From positions 5,270,001-5,334,000 of the forward strand of contig NZ_CP048397.1 in assembly GCF_010384365.1 (NCBI RefSeq): DNA of 64,000 nucleotides, written 5' to 3'. The notes under the pieces are model-generated. The model saw only the letters and a program-made list of their open reading frames with translations. It searched no databases and was not told where the DNA came from. Each line of letters opens with the position of its first letter. Within the stretch, counting starts at the first letter, position 1. This document shows positions 48,579-57,062 of the stretch, piece by piece. The translations under genes and the position numbers were made by a program. The stretch comes from Streptomyces sp. S4.7 (GTDB lineage Bacteria; Actinomycetota; Actinomycetes; Streptomycetales; Streptomycetaceae).

Positions 48579-50711
48579 TCACGCGCCGTCGCCCTGCGCC
48601 TGGACGGCGGTGATGGCGACGGTGTTCACGATGTCCTGGACCAGGGCGCCGCGCGAGAGGTCGTTGACCGGCTTGCGCAGTCCCTGCATCACGGGACCCA
48701 CCGCCACCGCGCCCGCCGAACGCTGCACGGCCTTGTAGGTGTTGTTGCCGGTGTTCAGATCGGGGAAGATCAGCACCGTCGCGCGCCCGGCCACCTCCGA
48801 ATCGGGCAGCTTCGTCGCGGCGACGGACGGCTCCACCGCCGCGTCGTACTGGATCGGCCCCTCGATCTTCAGCTCGGGCCGCGCGGCGCGCACCAGCTTC
48901 GTCGCCTCGCGGACCTTGTCGACGTCCGCCCCCGAGCCCGAGGTCCCCGTCGAGTACGAGAGCATCGCGATCCGCGGCTCGACGCCGAACCGGGCGGCGG
49001 TCGCGGCGGCCTGTACCGCGATGTCCGCGAGCTGCCCGGCGTCCGGGTCCGGGATCACCGCGCAGTCGCCGTACACCAGCACCTTGTCGGCCAGGCACAT
49101 GAAGAAGACCGAGGAGACGCTCGACGAGGGCGTCACCGCCCGCCCGTCGTCCGCCGCCACCCCGCCTGACGCGCTCCGCGCGGCCCCCTTCGTCTTGATG
49201 ATCTCGAACGCCGGGCGGATCGTGGCCGCCGTGGAGTGCACGGAGCCCGAGACCATGCCGTCCGCGAGCCCCGCGTCGACCATCAGTGTCCCGAAGTAGT
49301 TCACGTCGGCCACCACGTCGTACGCCAGCTCCACGGTCACGCCCCGGTGCGCGCGCAGCTCGGCGTAACGCTCGGCGAACCGCTGCCGGAGCTCGTCCGT
49401 CGCCGGGTCGACAATCTGCGTGCCCGCCAGATCGATACCGAGATCGGCGGCCTTCTTGACGATGACGTCGACGTCCCCGAGGAGCGTCAGGTCGCAGACG
49501 TCGCGGCGCAGCAGCACATCGGCCGCGCGCAGCACCCGTTCCTCCGTGCCCTCCGGCAGGACGACGCGGCGGCGTACGGCGCGGGCCTGCTCCAGCAGAT
49601 CGTGCTCGAACATCATCGGCGTCACCCGGCCGCTGCGCGCCACCGACATCCGTGCCAGCAGATCACCGGTGTCCGCGTACCGCTCGAAGAGACCCAGCGC
49701 CGTCTCCGCCTTTCGCGGCGTCTCGGCGCTCAACTTCCCCTCCAGCGCGAACAGTTCGCCCGCCGTGGGGAAGGATCCCGCGACCACCGAGACGACCGGT
49801 GTGCCCGGCGCGAGCTTGGAGGCGAGGGTGAGGACCGAATCGGCCGGCCGCTCGTCCAGCGTCAGCAGCACGCCCGCGATGGGCGGTGTGCCCGCCGAGT
49901 GCGCGGCGAGCGCGCCCACCACCAGATCGGCCCGGTCGCCCGGCGTGACCAGCAGACAGCCGGGAGTCAGGGCGCCGAGCAGATTCGGCAGCATCGCGCC
50001 GCCGAAGACGAAGTCGAGCGCGTCGCGCGCCAGACCGGCCTCGTCCCCGAGCAGCACCGTGCCGCCGAGGGCCCGGGTGATCTGCGAGACGGTCGGAGCG
50101 GCCAGCGCCGCCTCGTCGGGCAGCGTGTAGCAGGGCACCGGCAACTGCTGCCGCAGCTGCGCGTCGATCGCGTCGCGGTCCTCGGGGGCCACCCGGTTCA
50201 CGACCATCGCGAGGATGTCGCAGCCGAGCACGGCGTACGCCCGGTGGGCATTGCGTGCCTCGGCCTGTACGGAGTCGGCGTGCTGGCCCTTGGCGCCGAC
50301 CACCGGTATCACCGAGGCGCCGAACTCGTTGGCCAGCCGCGCGTTGAGCGACAGCTCGTCGGGGAGCTGGGTGTCGGCGAAGTCGGTGCCGAGCACGAGC
50401 ACGACCTCGTACTCCCGCGAAACCTCGTGGAAGCGCCGTACGAGCTGCGACACCAACTCGTCCGTACCACCGTCGGCCTGGATCCCGGCGGCCTCCGCGT
50501 AGCCGAGGCCGTAGCCGGACGCCGGGTCCTGCGAGAGCCGGTAACGGGCGCGCAGCAGGTCGAACAGGCGGTCGGGGCCGTTGGCGTGGACCAGTGGACG
50601 GAACACGCCCACGCGGTCCACCTGGCGGGTCAGAAGCTCCATGACTCCCAGCTCGACGACCTGCCGGCCGTCTCCGCGTTCGATCCCGGTCACGTACACG
50701 CTGCGAGTCAC
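48579..50711 (-). CDS. pta: Phosphate acetyltransferase (long form)
   Basis: A 710-aa protein from GTG 50711 (MTRSVYVTGIERGDGRQVVELGVMEL) preceded by AGGAGAG. An N-terminal BioD/DRTGG-type regulatory region spans about residues 1-370, and the C-terminal PTA catalytic domain follows (VRRRVVLPEGTEERVLRAADVLLRRDVCDLTLLG, ADGMVSGSVHSTAATIRPAFEIIKTK, FPDLNTGNNTYKAVQRSAGAVAVGPVMQGLRKPVNDLSRG). It interconverts acetyl-CoA and acetyl phosphate. Operon with ackA. It is divergent from pfkA, so glycolytic entry and acetate overflow share a control region. Confidence 0.95.
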   Translation of the reverse strand: MTRSVYVTGIERGDGRQVVELGVMELLTRQVDRVGVFRPLVHANGPDRLFDLLRARYRLSQDPASGYGLGYAEAAGIQADGGTDELVSQLVRRFHEVSREYEVVLVLGTDFADTQLPDELSLNARLANEFGASVIPVVGAKGQHADSVQAEARNAHRAYAVLGCDILAMVVNRVAPEDRDAIDAQLRQQLPVPCYTLPDEAALAAPTVSQITRALGGTVLLGDEAGLARDALDFVFGGAMLPNLLGALTPGCLLVTPGDRADLVVGALAAHSAGTPPIAGVLLTLDERPADSVLTLASKLAPGTPVVSVVAGSFPTAGELFALEGKLSAETPRKAETALGLFERYADTGDLLARMSVARSGRVTPMMFEHDLLEQARAVRRRVVLPEGTEERVLRAADVLLRRDVCDLTLLGDVDVIVKKAADLGIDLAGTQIVDPATDELRQRFAERYAELRAHRGVTVELAYDVVADVNYFGTLMVDAGLADGMVSGSVHSTAATIRPAFEIIKTKGAARSASGGVAADDGRAVTPSSSVSSVFFMCLADKVLVYGDCAVIPDPDAGQLADIAVQAAATAARFGVEPRIAMLSYSTGTSGSGADVDKVREATKLVRAARPELKIEGPIQYDAAVEPSVAATKLPDSEVAGRATVLIFPDLNTGNNTYKAVQRSAGAVAVGPVMQGLRKPVNDLSRGALVQDIVNTVAITAVQAQGDGA

Positions 50712-50833
50712 GCGTGCTCTCCTGTTCGACGAAGATGAGGGAAGAGGGGGGAGGCGACGCGTCCCCGCGGTGGTGGGGCGGGGAGCGAAATTCCTGTTTC
50801 TGCCGTTAGGCCCGTTAGGGTGGCAAAGCCCTC

Positions 50834-50862
50834 TTGACAATACCTGTGGGGGTGGGTACGGC
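50834..50862 (+). promoter_or_regulatory. Predicted pfkA promoter
   Basis: TTGACA (50834-50839), a 17-bp spacer and TACGGC (50857-50862), about 80 bp before the pfkA ATG. Just upstream, CCGTTAGG occurs twice (50803 and 50812), a possible regulator site between pta and pfkA. Confidence 0.5.
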
Positions 50863-50940
50863 GCCTCCGAGACGGGTAGGCGGTACGGCCCGTGGCAGGT
50901 CCGCACCAGACCACCCCGAGTGAGCAGGAGACACAGCGCG

Positions 50941-51966
50941 ATGCGTATCGGAGTTCTCACCGCAGGCGGCGACTGTCCCGGCCTGAACGCCGTGATCCGC
51001 TCGGTCGTCCACCGCGCCGTGACCGGACACGGCGACGAGGTCATCGGCTTCGAGGACGGCTTCAAGGGCCTCCTCGACGGCCACTACCGTCCGCTCGACC
51101 TCGACTCGGTCAGCGGCATCCTGGCGCGCGGCGGCACGATTCTCGGTTCCGCCCGGCTGGAGCGCGGCCGGCTGCGGGAGGCGGCCGAGAGCGCCGACGA
51201 GCTGGGCCGCAAGTACGGCATCGACGCCCTCATCCCGATCGGCGGCGAGGGCACCCTCACGGCGGCCCGGATGCTCTCCGACGCGGGCATGCCCGTGGTG
51301 GGCGTTCCGAAGACCATCGACAACGACATCTCCTCCACCGACCGCACCTTCGGCTTCGACACGGCCGTGATGGTCGCCACCGAGGCCATCGACCGGCTCA
51401 AGACCACGGCCGAGTCGCACCAGCGCGTCATGGTCGTCGAGGTCATGGGCCGGCACGCCGGATGGATCGCGCTGGAGTCGGGCATGGCGGGCGGTGCGCA
51501 CGGCATCTGCCTGCCGGAGCGGCCCTTCGAGGTCGACAGCATCGTGAAGATGGTCGAGGAGCGGTTCGCGCGCGGCAAGAAGTTCGCGGTCATCTGCGTC
51601 GCCGAGGGCGCGCACCCGGCCGAGGGCTCGATGCACTACGTACGGGGCGAGATCGACCAGTTCGGCCACGAACGCTTCGAGGGCATCGGCAACCACCTCG
51701 CGAGTGAGCTGGAGCGGCGGTTGGGCAAGGAGGCCAGGCCGGTCATCCTCGGCCACGTACAGCGCGGGGGAACGCCGACGGCGTACGACCGGGTGCTGGC
51801 GACGCGCTTCGGCTGGCACGCGGTGGAGGCGGTCCACAACGGCGACTTCGGCAGGATGACCTCGCTGAACGGCACATCGGTGTCGATGGTGCCGCTCGCG
51901 GAGGCCGTCACCCGCCTCAAGACGGTGCCGGAGAACCGGATGTTCGAGGCGGAGTCGGTCTTCTAG
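50941..51966 (+). CDS. pfkA: 6-phosphofructokinase
   Basis: A 341-aa PfkA-family enzyme: MRIGVLTAGGDCPGLNAVIRS, active-site PKTIDND and GFDTA, MGRHAGW, catalytic region with HVQRGG. The phospho-donor motif is GGEGT, with Gly at the position equivalent to E. coli G104, which favours ATP; the pyrophosphate-dependent form has Asp there. The Lys in PKTIDND is seen in the mixed actinobacterial group III. S. coelicolor enzymes of this type are ATP-dependent (family knowledge). Ends FEAESVF. Divergent from pta. ATG 50941 follows AGCAGGAGAC. Confidence 0.95.
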   Translation: MRIGVLTAGGDCPGLNAVIRSVVHRAVTGHGDEVIGFEDGFKGLLDGHYRPLDLDSVSGILARGGTILGSARLERGRLREAAESADELGRKYGIDALIPIGGEGTLTAARMLSDAGMPVVGVPKTIDNDISSTDRTFGFDTAVMVATEAIDRLKTTAESHQRVMVVEVMGRHAGWIALESGMAGGAHGICLPERPFEVDSIVKMVEERFARGKKFAVICVAEGAHPAEGSMHYVRGEIDQFGHERFEGIGNHLASELERRLGKEARPVILGHVQRGGTPTAYDRVLATRFGWHAVEAVHNGDFGRMTSLNGTSVSMVPLAEAVTRLKTVPENRMFEAESVF

Positions 51967-51991
51967 AACGCCTCGTCGGGCGGTCGGTCCT

Positions 51992-52032
51992 TCGGGGCGC
52001 GGGGCGTGATGGGGGCCCGCCCCGCGCCCCGA
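51992..52032. terminator. 15-bp perfect hairpin after pfkA
   Basis: TCGGGGCGCGGGGCG (51992-52006) and its exact complement (52018-52032), loop 11 nt, between convergent pfkA and the sugar-permease operon. Confidence 0.8.
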
Positions 52033-52050
52033 GGCGTGATGGGGGCGAAC

Positions 52051-52875
52051 TCAGCCCTTCACCGCGCCGCCCAGCGCGAAACCCCCGCCCAGCCGGCGCG
52101 AGATCAGGATGTAGAGCAGCAGCACCGGCGTCGAGTACAGGATCGAGAACGCCGCCAACTGGCCGTAGATCACCGAGCCGTAGTTGCCGAAGAAGGTGAA
52201 GATCGATACGGACGCGGGCAGTTGGTCGGGGGACAGGAGCAGCATGAAGGGGACGAAGAAGTTCCCCCAGAGCTGGATGAACGTGTAGATCATCACGACC
52301 GTCATCCCGGGCCCCATCAGCGGCAGCACGATCCGGGTCAGCGTCTGGAGCATCGAGGCCCCGTCCGTCCACGCCGCCTCCTCCAGGACGGTCGGCACCC
52401 CGTCCATGAAGTTCTTCATCAGCCAGATGGAGAAGGGAAGTTGGGACGTCGCGAGGAACAGCGCCGTGCCGTACATCGTGTCGACCAGGTTGACCTGGAC
52501 GAACAGCCCGTACACCGGGACCATGATCGCCGTGATCGGCAGACACGTCGTGAACAGGATCGTCAGCAGATACGGGCGGCTGAACCGCGAGCGGTAGCGG
52601 GACAGCGGATACGCCGCCAGCGCCGCGCACGCCACCGTCAGCAGCGTCGCGCTTCCGCACAGCAGCAGGCTGTTGAGCATCGGCGTGAACGTGATCTCGT
52701 CGGTGAGGACCGCGCTGAAATTCTCCGTGGTCGGCGACGACGGCAGCCGTACCCGCAGGTCCGCCTCGGCGTCGATGGAGGACAGCACCAGCCACAGAAG
52801 CGGCAGCAGGAAGGCCCCGGCCACCACGAACAGCGCGGCGTCCGAGGCGAGCCGGACGCGAGTGGCGCGCTTCAT
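52051..52875 (-). CDS. Sugar ABC transporter permease, MalG type
   Basis: A 274-aa permease with six TM helices and the cytoplasmic EAA loop (EEAAWTDGASMLQTLTRIVLPLMGPGM), which docks the ATPase. Start ATG 52875 overlaps the stop of the upstream permease by one base (TGATG). It is CUT1 family, for oligosaccharides. No ATPase gene lies in the cluster, so it probably uses a shared MsiK-type ATPase encoded elsewhere. Last gene of the operon. Confidence 0.93.
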   Translation of the reverse strand: MKRATRVRLASDAALFVVAGAFLLPLLWLVLSSIDAEADLRVRLPSSPTTENFSAVLTDEITFTPMLNSLLLCGSATLLTVACAALAAYPLSRYRSRFSRPYLLTILFTTCLPITAIMVPVYGLFVQVNLVDTMYGTALFLATSQLPFSIWLMKNFMDGVPTVLEEAAWTDGASMLQTLTRIVLPLMGPGMTVVMIYTFIQLWGNFFVPFMLLLSPDQLPASVSIFTFFGNYGSVIYGQLAAFSILYSTPVLLLYILISRRLGGGFALGGAVKG

Positions 52876-53825
52876 CACACCTCCACCTTGAGCAGACGCA
52901 CATAGACGATCGAGAACAGCGCGCCCACGAGAAGCAGCAGCAGCGCGACCGCCGTGCCGTAACCGATCAGGCTCTTGAGGAACGCCTGGTCGTACATGAA
53001 CACCGGCAGGGTCTGGCTGCGGTTGCCCGGCCCGCCGCGCGTCATCGCCCAGATCAGCCCGAAGACGGAGAGGGTGGAGAGCGTGTTGAGCATCAGATTG
53101 GTGCCGATCGAACGCCGGATCATCGGCAGCGTGATGTGCCACAGTCGCCGCACACCGCTCGCGCCGTCGACCTCCGCCGCCTCCGTGATGTCCTTCGGGA
53201 TCTCGGACAGCGCGGCGGAGTAGATCAGCATCGAGAACGCCGTCCCGCGCCATACGTTGGCGAACGACACCGCCAGGATCGGCAGGGTGAACAGCCAGTT
53301 CTGGGACGGCAGATGGAGCCAGTCCAGGATGACGTTCAGTGTCCCCTCGCGGCGGAAGAACGCGTACAGCAGGAACGCGGCGACGATCTCCGGCAGCACC
53401 CACGCCGCGATCACGACGGCGCCCGTGACGGTCCGCACCGGCCGGGACGCGGCCCGCATCAGCCCGGCGAGCGCGAGCCCGATCGTGTTCTGCCCGACGA
53501 TCGACGACACGAAGGTGAAGACGAGCGTCAGCCACACGGCGTTGCGGAAGTTGTCGTCCGCGAACGCCCGCCGGAAGTTGTCCAGGCCGACGAAGTCCGA
53601 GGTGGAAGAACCCGTCAACTGCGTGTTGGTGAAGGCGATCCAGACGCAGTAGCCGATCGGCCCGGCGAGGAACAGGAGCAGCAGCACGGTCGCCGGGGCC
53701 AGCGGCAGCCAGCGCAGCGGGCGCGCCCCGCGACCGCCACGGCCCTGGTCGCGCTCACGGCCGCCCGCCGGCACCGCGGGCCCGCCCTTGCTCACCGGGC
53801 CGCCCGCGGTGCTCACCGCGCTCAC
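52875..53825 (-). CDS. Sugar ABC transporter permease, MalF type
   Basis: A 316-aa permease with an Arg/Gly-rich cytosolic head, six TM helices (APATVLLLLFLAGPIGYCVWIAF is TM1) and EAA loop EIPKDITEAAEVDGASGVRRLWHITLPMI. It forms the heterodimeric pore with the MalG-type protein at 52051 and receives sugar from the lipoprotein at 53869. Spacing to the binding-protein gene is 43 bp. Confidence 0.93.
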   Translation of the reverse strand: MSAVSTAGGPVSKGGPAVPAGGRERDQGRGGRGARPLRWLPLAPATVLLLLFLAGPIGYCVWIAFTNTQLTGSSTSDFVGLDNFRRAFADDNFRNAVWLTLVFTFVSSIVGQNTIGLALAGLMRAASRPVRTVTGAVVIAAWVLPEIVAAFLLYAFFRREGTLNVILDWLHLPSQNWLFTLPILAVSFANVWRGTAFSMLIYSAALSEIPKDITEAAEVDGASGVRRLWHITLPMIRRSIGTNLMLNTLSTLSVFGLIWAMTRGGPGNRSQTLPVFMYDQAFLKSLIGYGTAVALLLLLVGALFSIVYVRLLKVEV

Positions 53826-53868
53826 GGTGCCGCCGCCGTCACCGCCGGGGCCGCGTCCGGGCTGGTGC

Positions 53869-55221
53869 TCACTTCTCGACCACCGCGCCGTCGGCGATCG
53901 TCTTCAGCTGCTCGTCGTACGCCTTCGCGGCGTCCGCCGCCGACGAGTCACCCGTCGTCACCGACTCCATCGCCTCACCGATCGCGGACGACACCTGGGG
54001 GTAGACAGGCAGCGCGGGGCGGTAGTTGGTCACCTCGACGAGCTTGGTGAAGAAGTCGATACCGGGCATCGACTTCAGATACCTCGGATCGGCCGCCACA
54101 TCCTCACGGACGGCGATCTGCGCGCCGACGACGTCCCACTCGACGGCGTTCTCCTTCGTCTGCTGCGTCTTGATGAACTCGAAGGCCAGGTCGGGGTTCT
54201 GGGCCTTCTGCGGGATCGACCACGCCCAGCCTCCGGACATCGACACGCTGCCGGGCGCCTGCCCGTTCTGCGTCGGCATCGGTGCCTGGGCAAGCTCGGT
54301 GGACCACTCGGGCCACTCCTTGGGGCCCTTGTTGATCCAGTTCTGCCCCATCCAGGAGCCGTCGAGGGAGATCGCCAGCTTGCCCTCGGGGAAGAACTCG
54401 GTCGCGACGCGGGTACCGATGTTGGGGTCGAGCGCGTCGGAGACGTCGGGCCCCAACTTCTCGGCGTACACGGTGCGTACGAACTCAAGGGCGTCCTCGA
54501 AGCCCTTGTTGCCCGCCACCCACTTCTTCGCCGACGGGTCGTAGAGCGGGTCGGCGCCCGTGCCGTACAGCAGCATCTCGAAGCCCTGCATCACCGCCGC
54601 CTCGCCGGGGCCCTTGCCGGTGTAGACGTTGAGCGGGATCGCGTCCGGGACCTTCTGCTTGACGGTGCGCGCCGCGTCCAGGACCTCGGCCCAGTTCGCC
54701 GGCTGCCAGTCGGCGGGCAGCCCGGCGTCGGCGAAGATCTTCTTGTTGAACCAGAGGCCGCGGGTGTCGGTGCCGTCCGGGACGCCGTACGTCCTGCCGT
54801 CCTCGGCCTTCGCGGCCGACTTCGCCGTGTCGACGAACTGGCCCCAGTCGGCCCACTTGTCCAGATACTCGTCCAGCGGGCGCAGATAGCCGGCCTTGAT
54901 GTCGGAGTTGATGCGGAAGGTGTCCTCGTAGACCAGATCGGGCGCGGTCTTCGGGGAGCGCATCATCTGCTGCGCCTTGGTGGCGTAGTCGTTGTCCGGG
55001 GCCTGGATCGGGATCAGTTCGACTTTCTTGCCCGGATTGTTCTTCTCGAAGTCCTTCTTCACGGACTCCAGATAGTTGTCCTTGAAACGGATCTTGTTGT
55101 CCGTCGATCTGTTGTAGGCGACCTTGATGGTGTCCGGATCACTGCCGGACCCGCCGCCGCACGCCGTGAGCGCACCGGCGGCGAGGACCGTGACGAGGAA
55201 CAGTGGGGCGGTGGGGCGCAC
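53869..55221 (-). CDS. Extracellular sugar-binding lipoprotein of the ABC importer
   Basis: A 450-aa lipoprotein. Of two close GTG codons I chose 55221 (MRPTAPLFLVTVLAAGALTACGGG) because GAGGAGG sits 8 nt upstream; the lipobox is LTAC with C21 lipidated. The mature part is an SBP_bac_1 fold (RFKDNYLESVKKDFEKNNPGKKVELIP, KAPDLVYEDTF-type, GLWFNKKIFADAGLP, ALEFVRTVY, SLDGSWMGQNW). It binds a carbohydrate, unknown which, outside the membrane and delivers it to the two permeases. First gene of the operon. No LacI regulator is adjacent. Confidence 0.92.
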   Translation of the reverse strand: MRPTAPLFLVTVLAAGALTACGGGSGSDPDTIKVAYNRSTDNKIRFKDNYLESVKKDFEKNNPGKKVELIPIQAPDNDYATKAQQMMRSPKTAPDLVYEDTFRINSDIKAGYLRPLDEYLDKWADWGQFVDTAKSAAKAEDGRTYGVPDGTDTRGLWFNKKIFADAGLPADWQPANWAEVLDAARTVKQKVPDAIPLNVYTGKGPGEAAVMQGFEMLLYGTGADPLYDPSAKKWVAGNKGFEDALEFVRTVYAEKLGPDVSDALDPNIGTRVATEFFPEGKLAISLDGSWMGQNWINKGPKEWPEWSTELAQAPMPTQNGQAPGSVSMSGGWAWSIPQKAQNPDLAFEFIKTQQTKENAVEWDVVGAQIAVREDVAADPRYLKSMPGIDFFTKLVEVTNYRPALPVYPQVSSAIGEAMESVTTGDSSAADAAKAYDEQLKTIADGAVVEK

Positions 55222-55306
55222 GGGCACGACCTCCTCATTTGGCCACGAAGGGCTGCCCGGCGACCGTAGGACCGCGTCAATCTCAAGGTCAATCCCCGTG
55301 CAGCGC

Positions 55307-56200
55307 TCACTCCGTCCGGGGCACGAGCGGGCTGACCTCGGCGGCCGTGAAACGGATGAAGCCCTCCGGGTCCGGTTCGTCGGGCGTCGGCTGGAGGACC
55401 ACGGTGTCGGCTCCGGCCTCCACGAGCGCCCGCACGGCCTCGGCGACGGCGGCGGCCGGGCCCGCGACACCGTGCGGCAGACCGGTGACTTCCAGCTCGG
55501 CCCGCAGCCGCTCGGCGCCGCCCGGACCGGTCGCCGTGTGGAGGTAGACGACCACCGGATGATGGCCGCCGCGGCCGGCCGACTCCCGCCCCTCCGCGAT
55601 GAGTCGGCGGGAGCGGCGAACCTCGTCGGGCGTCGTGCCGCCGGTCAGGATGGTGCCGTCGGCGGCCTCGCCCGTCAGCCGCATCGTGCGCGGTCCGGTG
55701 GCCCCGGCGAACACGGCGGGCGGCGCGGGCACGGTGGGCGGCGGCCAGTCGAGGGCGACGGCGTCCAGCTTCACGTACCGCCCGTCCGTGGTCACCCGCT
55801 CGCCCGCCAGCAGCGCGCGCAGCGCCACCAGATGCTCGCGGAGCAGCGTCACGGGGGACTCGACGCGCGAACCGGTCTGCGCCATCCAGTCCTGGACGCC
55901 GTGGCCGACCCCGAGGATCGCCCGCCCCGGGAACAGCCGGTGCAAGGTGGCGGCCTCCATGGCCGTCAGCGCGACATTGCGCAGCGGTACGGGGAGCAGA
56001 CCGACCCCGACGCGCAGCCGATCGGTCCAGGCCAGGGCGGCGGAGGCGCTGGCGATACCGCTCTCCAGGAAGCAGTCCTCCCAGAGCCACAGCTCGTCCA
56101 GGCCCGCCTCGTCCGCGGTGCGGGCGATATCGCGGAGTCGCTCGGGGGGAAGTTGGGGGCGGAAGACCGCGCCGAGAACAGTCATGGAGGCATTGTTCAC
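55307..56200 (-). CDS. LLM-class oxidoreductase, probably F420-dependent
   Basis: A 297-aa TIM-barrel protein: MNNASMTVLGAVFRPQLPPERLRDIARTADEAGLDELWLWEDCF, LRVGVGLLPVPLRNVALTAMEAATLHRLFPGRAILGVGHG, the pattern of luciferase-like F420 enzymes, then FAGATGPRTMRLTGEAADGTILTGG. The GVGHGVQDW loop corresponds to the cofactor phosphate site. The substrate is unknown. It lies 85 bp upstream of the sugar-binding gene on the same strand but with no functional link apparent. An upstream repeat region lies at 56271-56330. Confidence 0.86.
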   Translation of the reverse strand: MNNASMTVLGAVFRPQLPPERLRDIARTADEAGLDELWLWEDCFLESGIASASAALAWTDRLRVGVGLLPVPLRNVALTAMEAATLHRLFPGRAILGVGHGVQDWMAQTGSRVESPVTLLREHLVALRALLAGERVTTDGRYVKLDAVALDWPPPTVPAPPAVFAGATGPRTMRLTGEAADGTILTGGTTPDEVRRSRRLIAEGRESAGRGGHHPVVVYLHTATGPGGAERLRAELEVTGLPHGVAGPAAAVAEAVRALVEAGADTVVLQPTPDEPDPEGFIRFTAAEVSPLVPRTE

Positions 56201-56270
56201 GGCGTGAGGGTGCCCTCACCAGTGGGTTGACCGGCGGCGGCGAGTGGCTCGGCGGCCGGGACTCCGCGCA

Positions 56271-56330
56271 GCGATCGGTGTCGCGAGTGGTCTCGCGATC
56301 GGTGTCGCGATCGGCGCGGTCGGTGTCGCG
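56271..56330. repeat. Three 15-bp direct repeats upstream of the LLM gene
   Basis: GCGATCGGTGTCGCG occurs at 56271-56285 and 56295-56309 exactly, and at 56316-56330 with one change. They lie between the LLM gene start and the response-regulator stop. Origin or role unknown; possibly slippage-derived or a binding site. Confidence 0.7.
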
Positions 56331-56357
56331 GCCGGTCGTGCCGCCGGTGCCGTGCCG

Positions 56358-57062
56358 CTACCGGGTGGAGACGATCCACCGGTACTGGAGCTCGGGGCGC
56401 CCGATCTGGCCGTACTGCGGGCTGCGGTCCGCCTGCCCGGCGCCCACCAGATGCTCCAGATAGCGGCGCGCGGTGATCCGCGAGATACCGAGGCGCGCCG
56501 CGGCCTCCGTGGCCGTCAGCCCCGCCCGCTCGTCCCGGAGCGCCCGCGTCACCGACTCCAGCGTCGGCCCGCTGAGCCCCTTCGGCAGCGACGCGGGCTG
56601 TGGCGCCCGCAGCGCCCCGAGGGCCCGGTCCACCTCGTCCTGGCCGCTGGCCTCACCGGCGGCGGCCCGGAACTCGGCGTAACGGCTGAGCCTGTCGCGG
56701 AGCGTGGCGAAGGCGAAGGGCTTGAGCACGTACTGCACGACGCCCAGCGACACCCCTTCGCGTACGACGGTGAGATCGCGCGCCGACGTGACGGCGATGA
56801 CGTCCGCGTGGTGGCCGGCGGCCCGCAGGCTGCGCAGCAGCTGCAGCCCGTGCCCGTCCGGCAGATACAGGTCGAGGAGGATCAGATCGATCTCGGTGCG
56901 GTCCAGCAGCCGGCCCGCCTCGGCGCGGGAGTGCGCGACGCCGGCCACCGTGAAGCCCGGGACACGGCCCACATACAGCTGATGGGCGTCGGCGGCGACG
57001 GGGTCGTCCTCGACGACGAGTACGCGAATGGGGCGGGAGCCGCCGTCTGCCTTCCCGGTCAT
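56358..57062 (-). CDS. CitB/DcuR-type response regulator
   Basis: A 234-aa protein: receiver domain with D19/D20 acidic pair, phospho-acceptor D64 (ILLDLYLPDG), TSARD and LKPF. The C-terminal helix-turn-helix of the CitB family is GLTATEAAARLGISRITARRYLEHLVGAGQ. It overlaps the kinase gene by 4 bp. By analogy it activates the divergently placed dicarboxylate transporter at 58911. Confidence 0.92.
   Translation of the reverse strand: MTGKADGGSRPIRVLVVEDDPVAADAHQLYVGRVPGFTVAGVAHSRAEAGRLLDRTEIDLILLDLYLPDGHGLQLLRSLRAAGHHADVIAVTSARDLTVVREGVSLGVVQYVLKPFAFATLRDRLSRYAEFRAAAGEASGQDEVDRALGALRAPQPASLPKGLSGPTLESVTRALRDERAGLTATEAAARLGISRITARRYLEHLVGAGQADRSPQYGQIGRPELQYRWIVSTR

Noticed and set aside
47317..49098. 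Extended 593-codon frame for acetate kinase
   Set aside because: The extra N-terminus overlaps pta in another frame; the family starts at the TRVLVLNSGSSS segment.
50941..51966. Pyrophosphate-dependent phosphofructokinase
   Set aside because: The donor-site motif is GGEGT with Gly, not Asp, at the discriminating position; the Lys in PKTIDND is shared by ATP-dependent actinobacterial enzymes.
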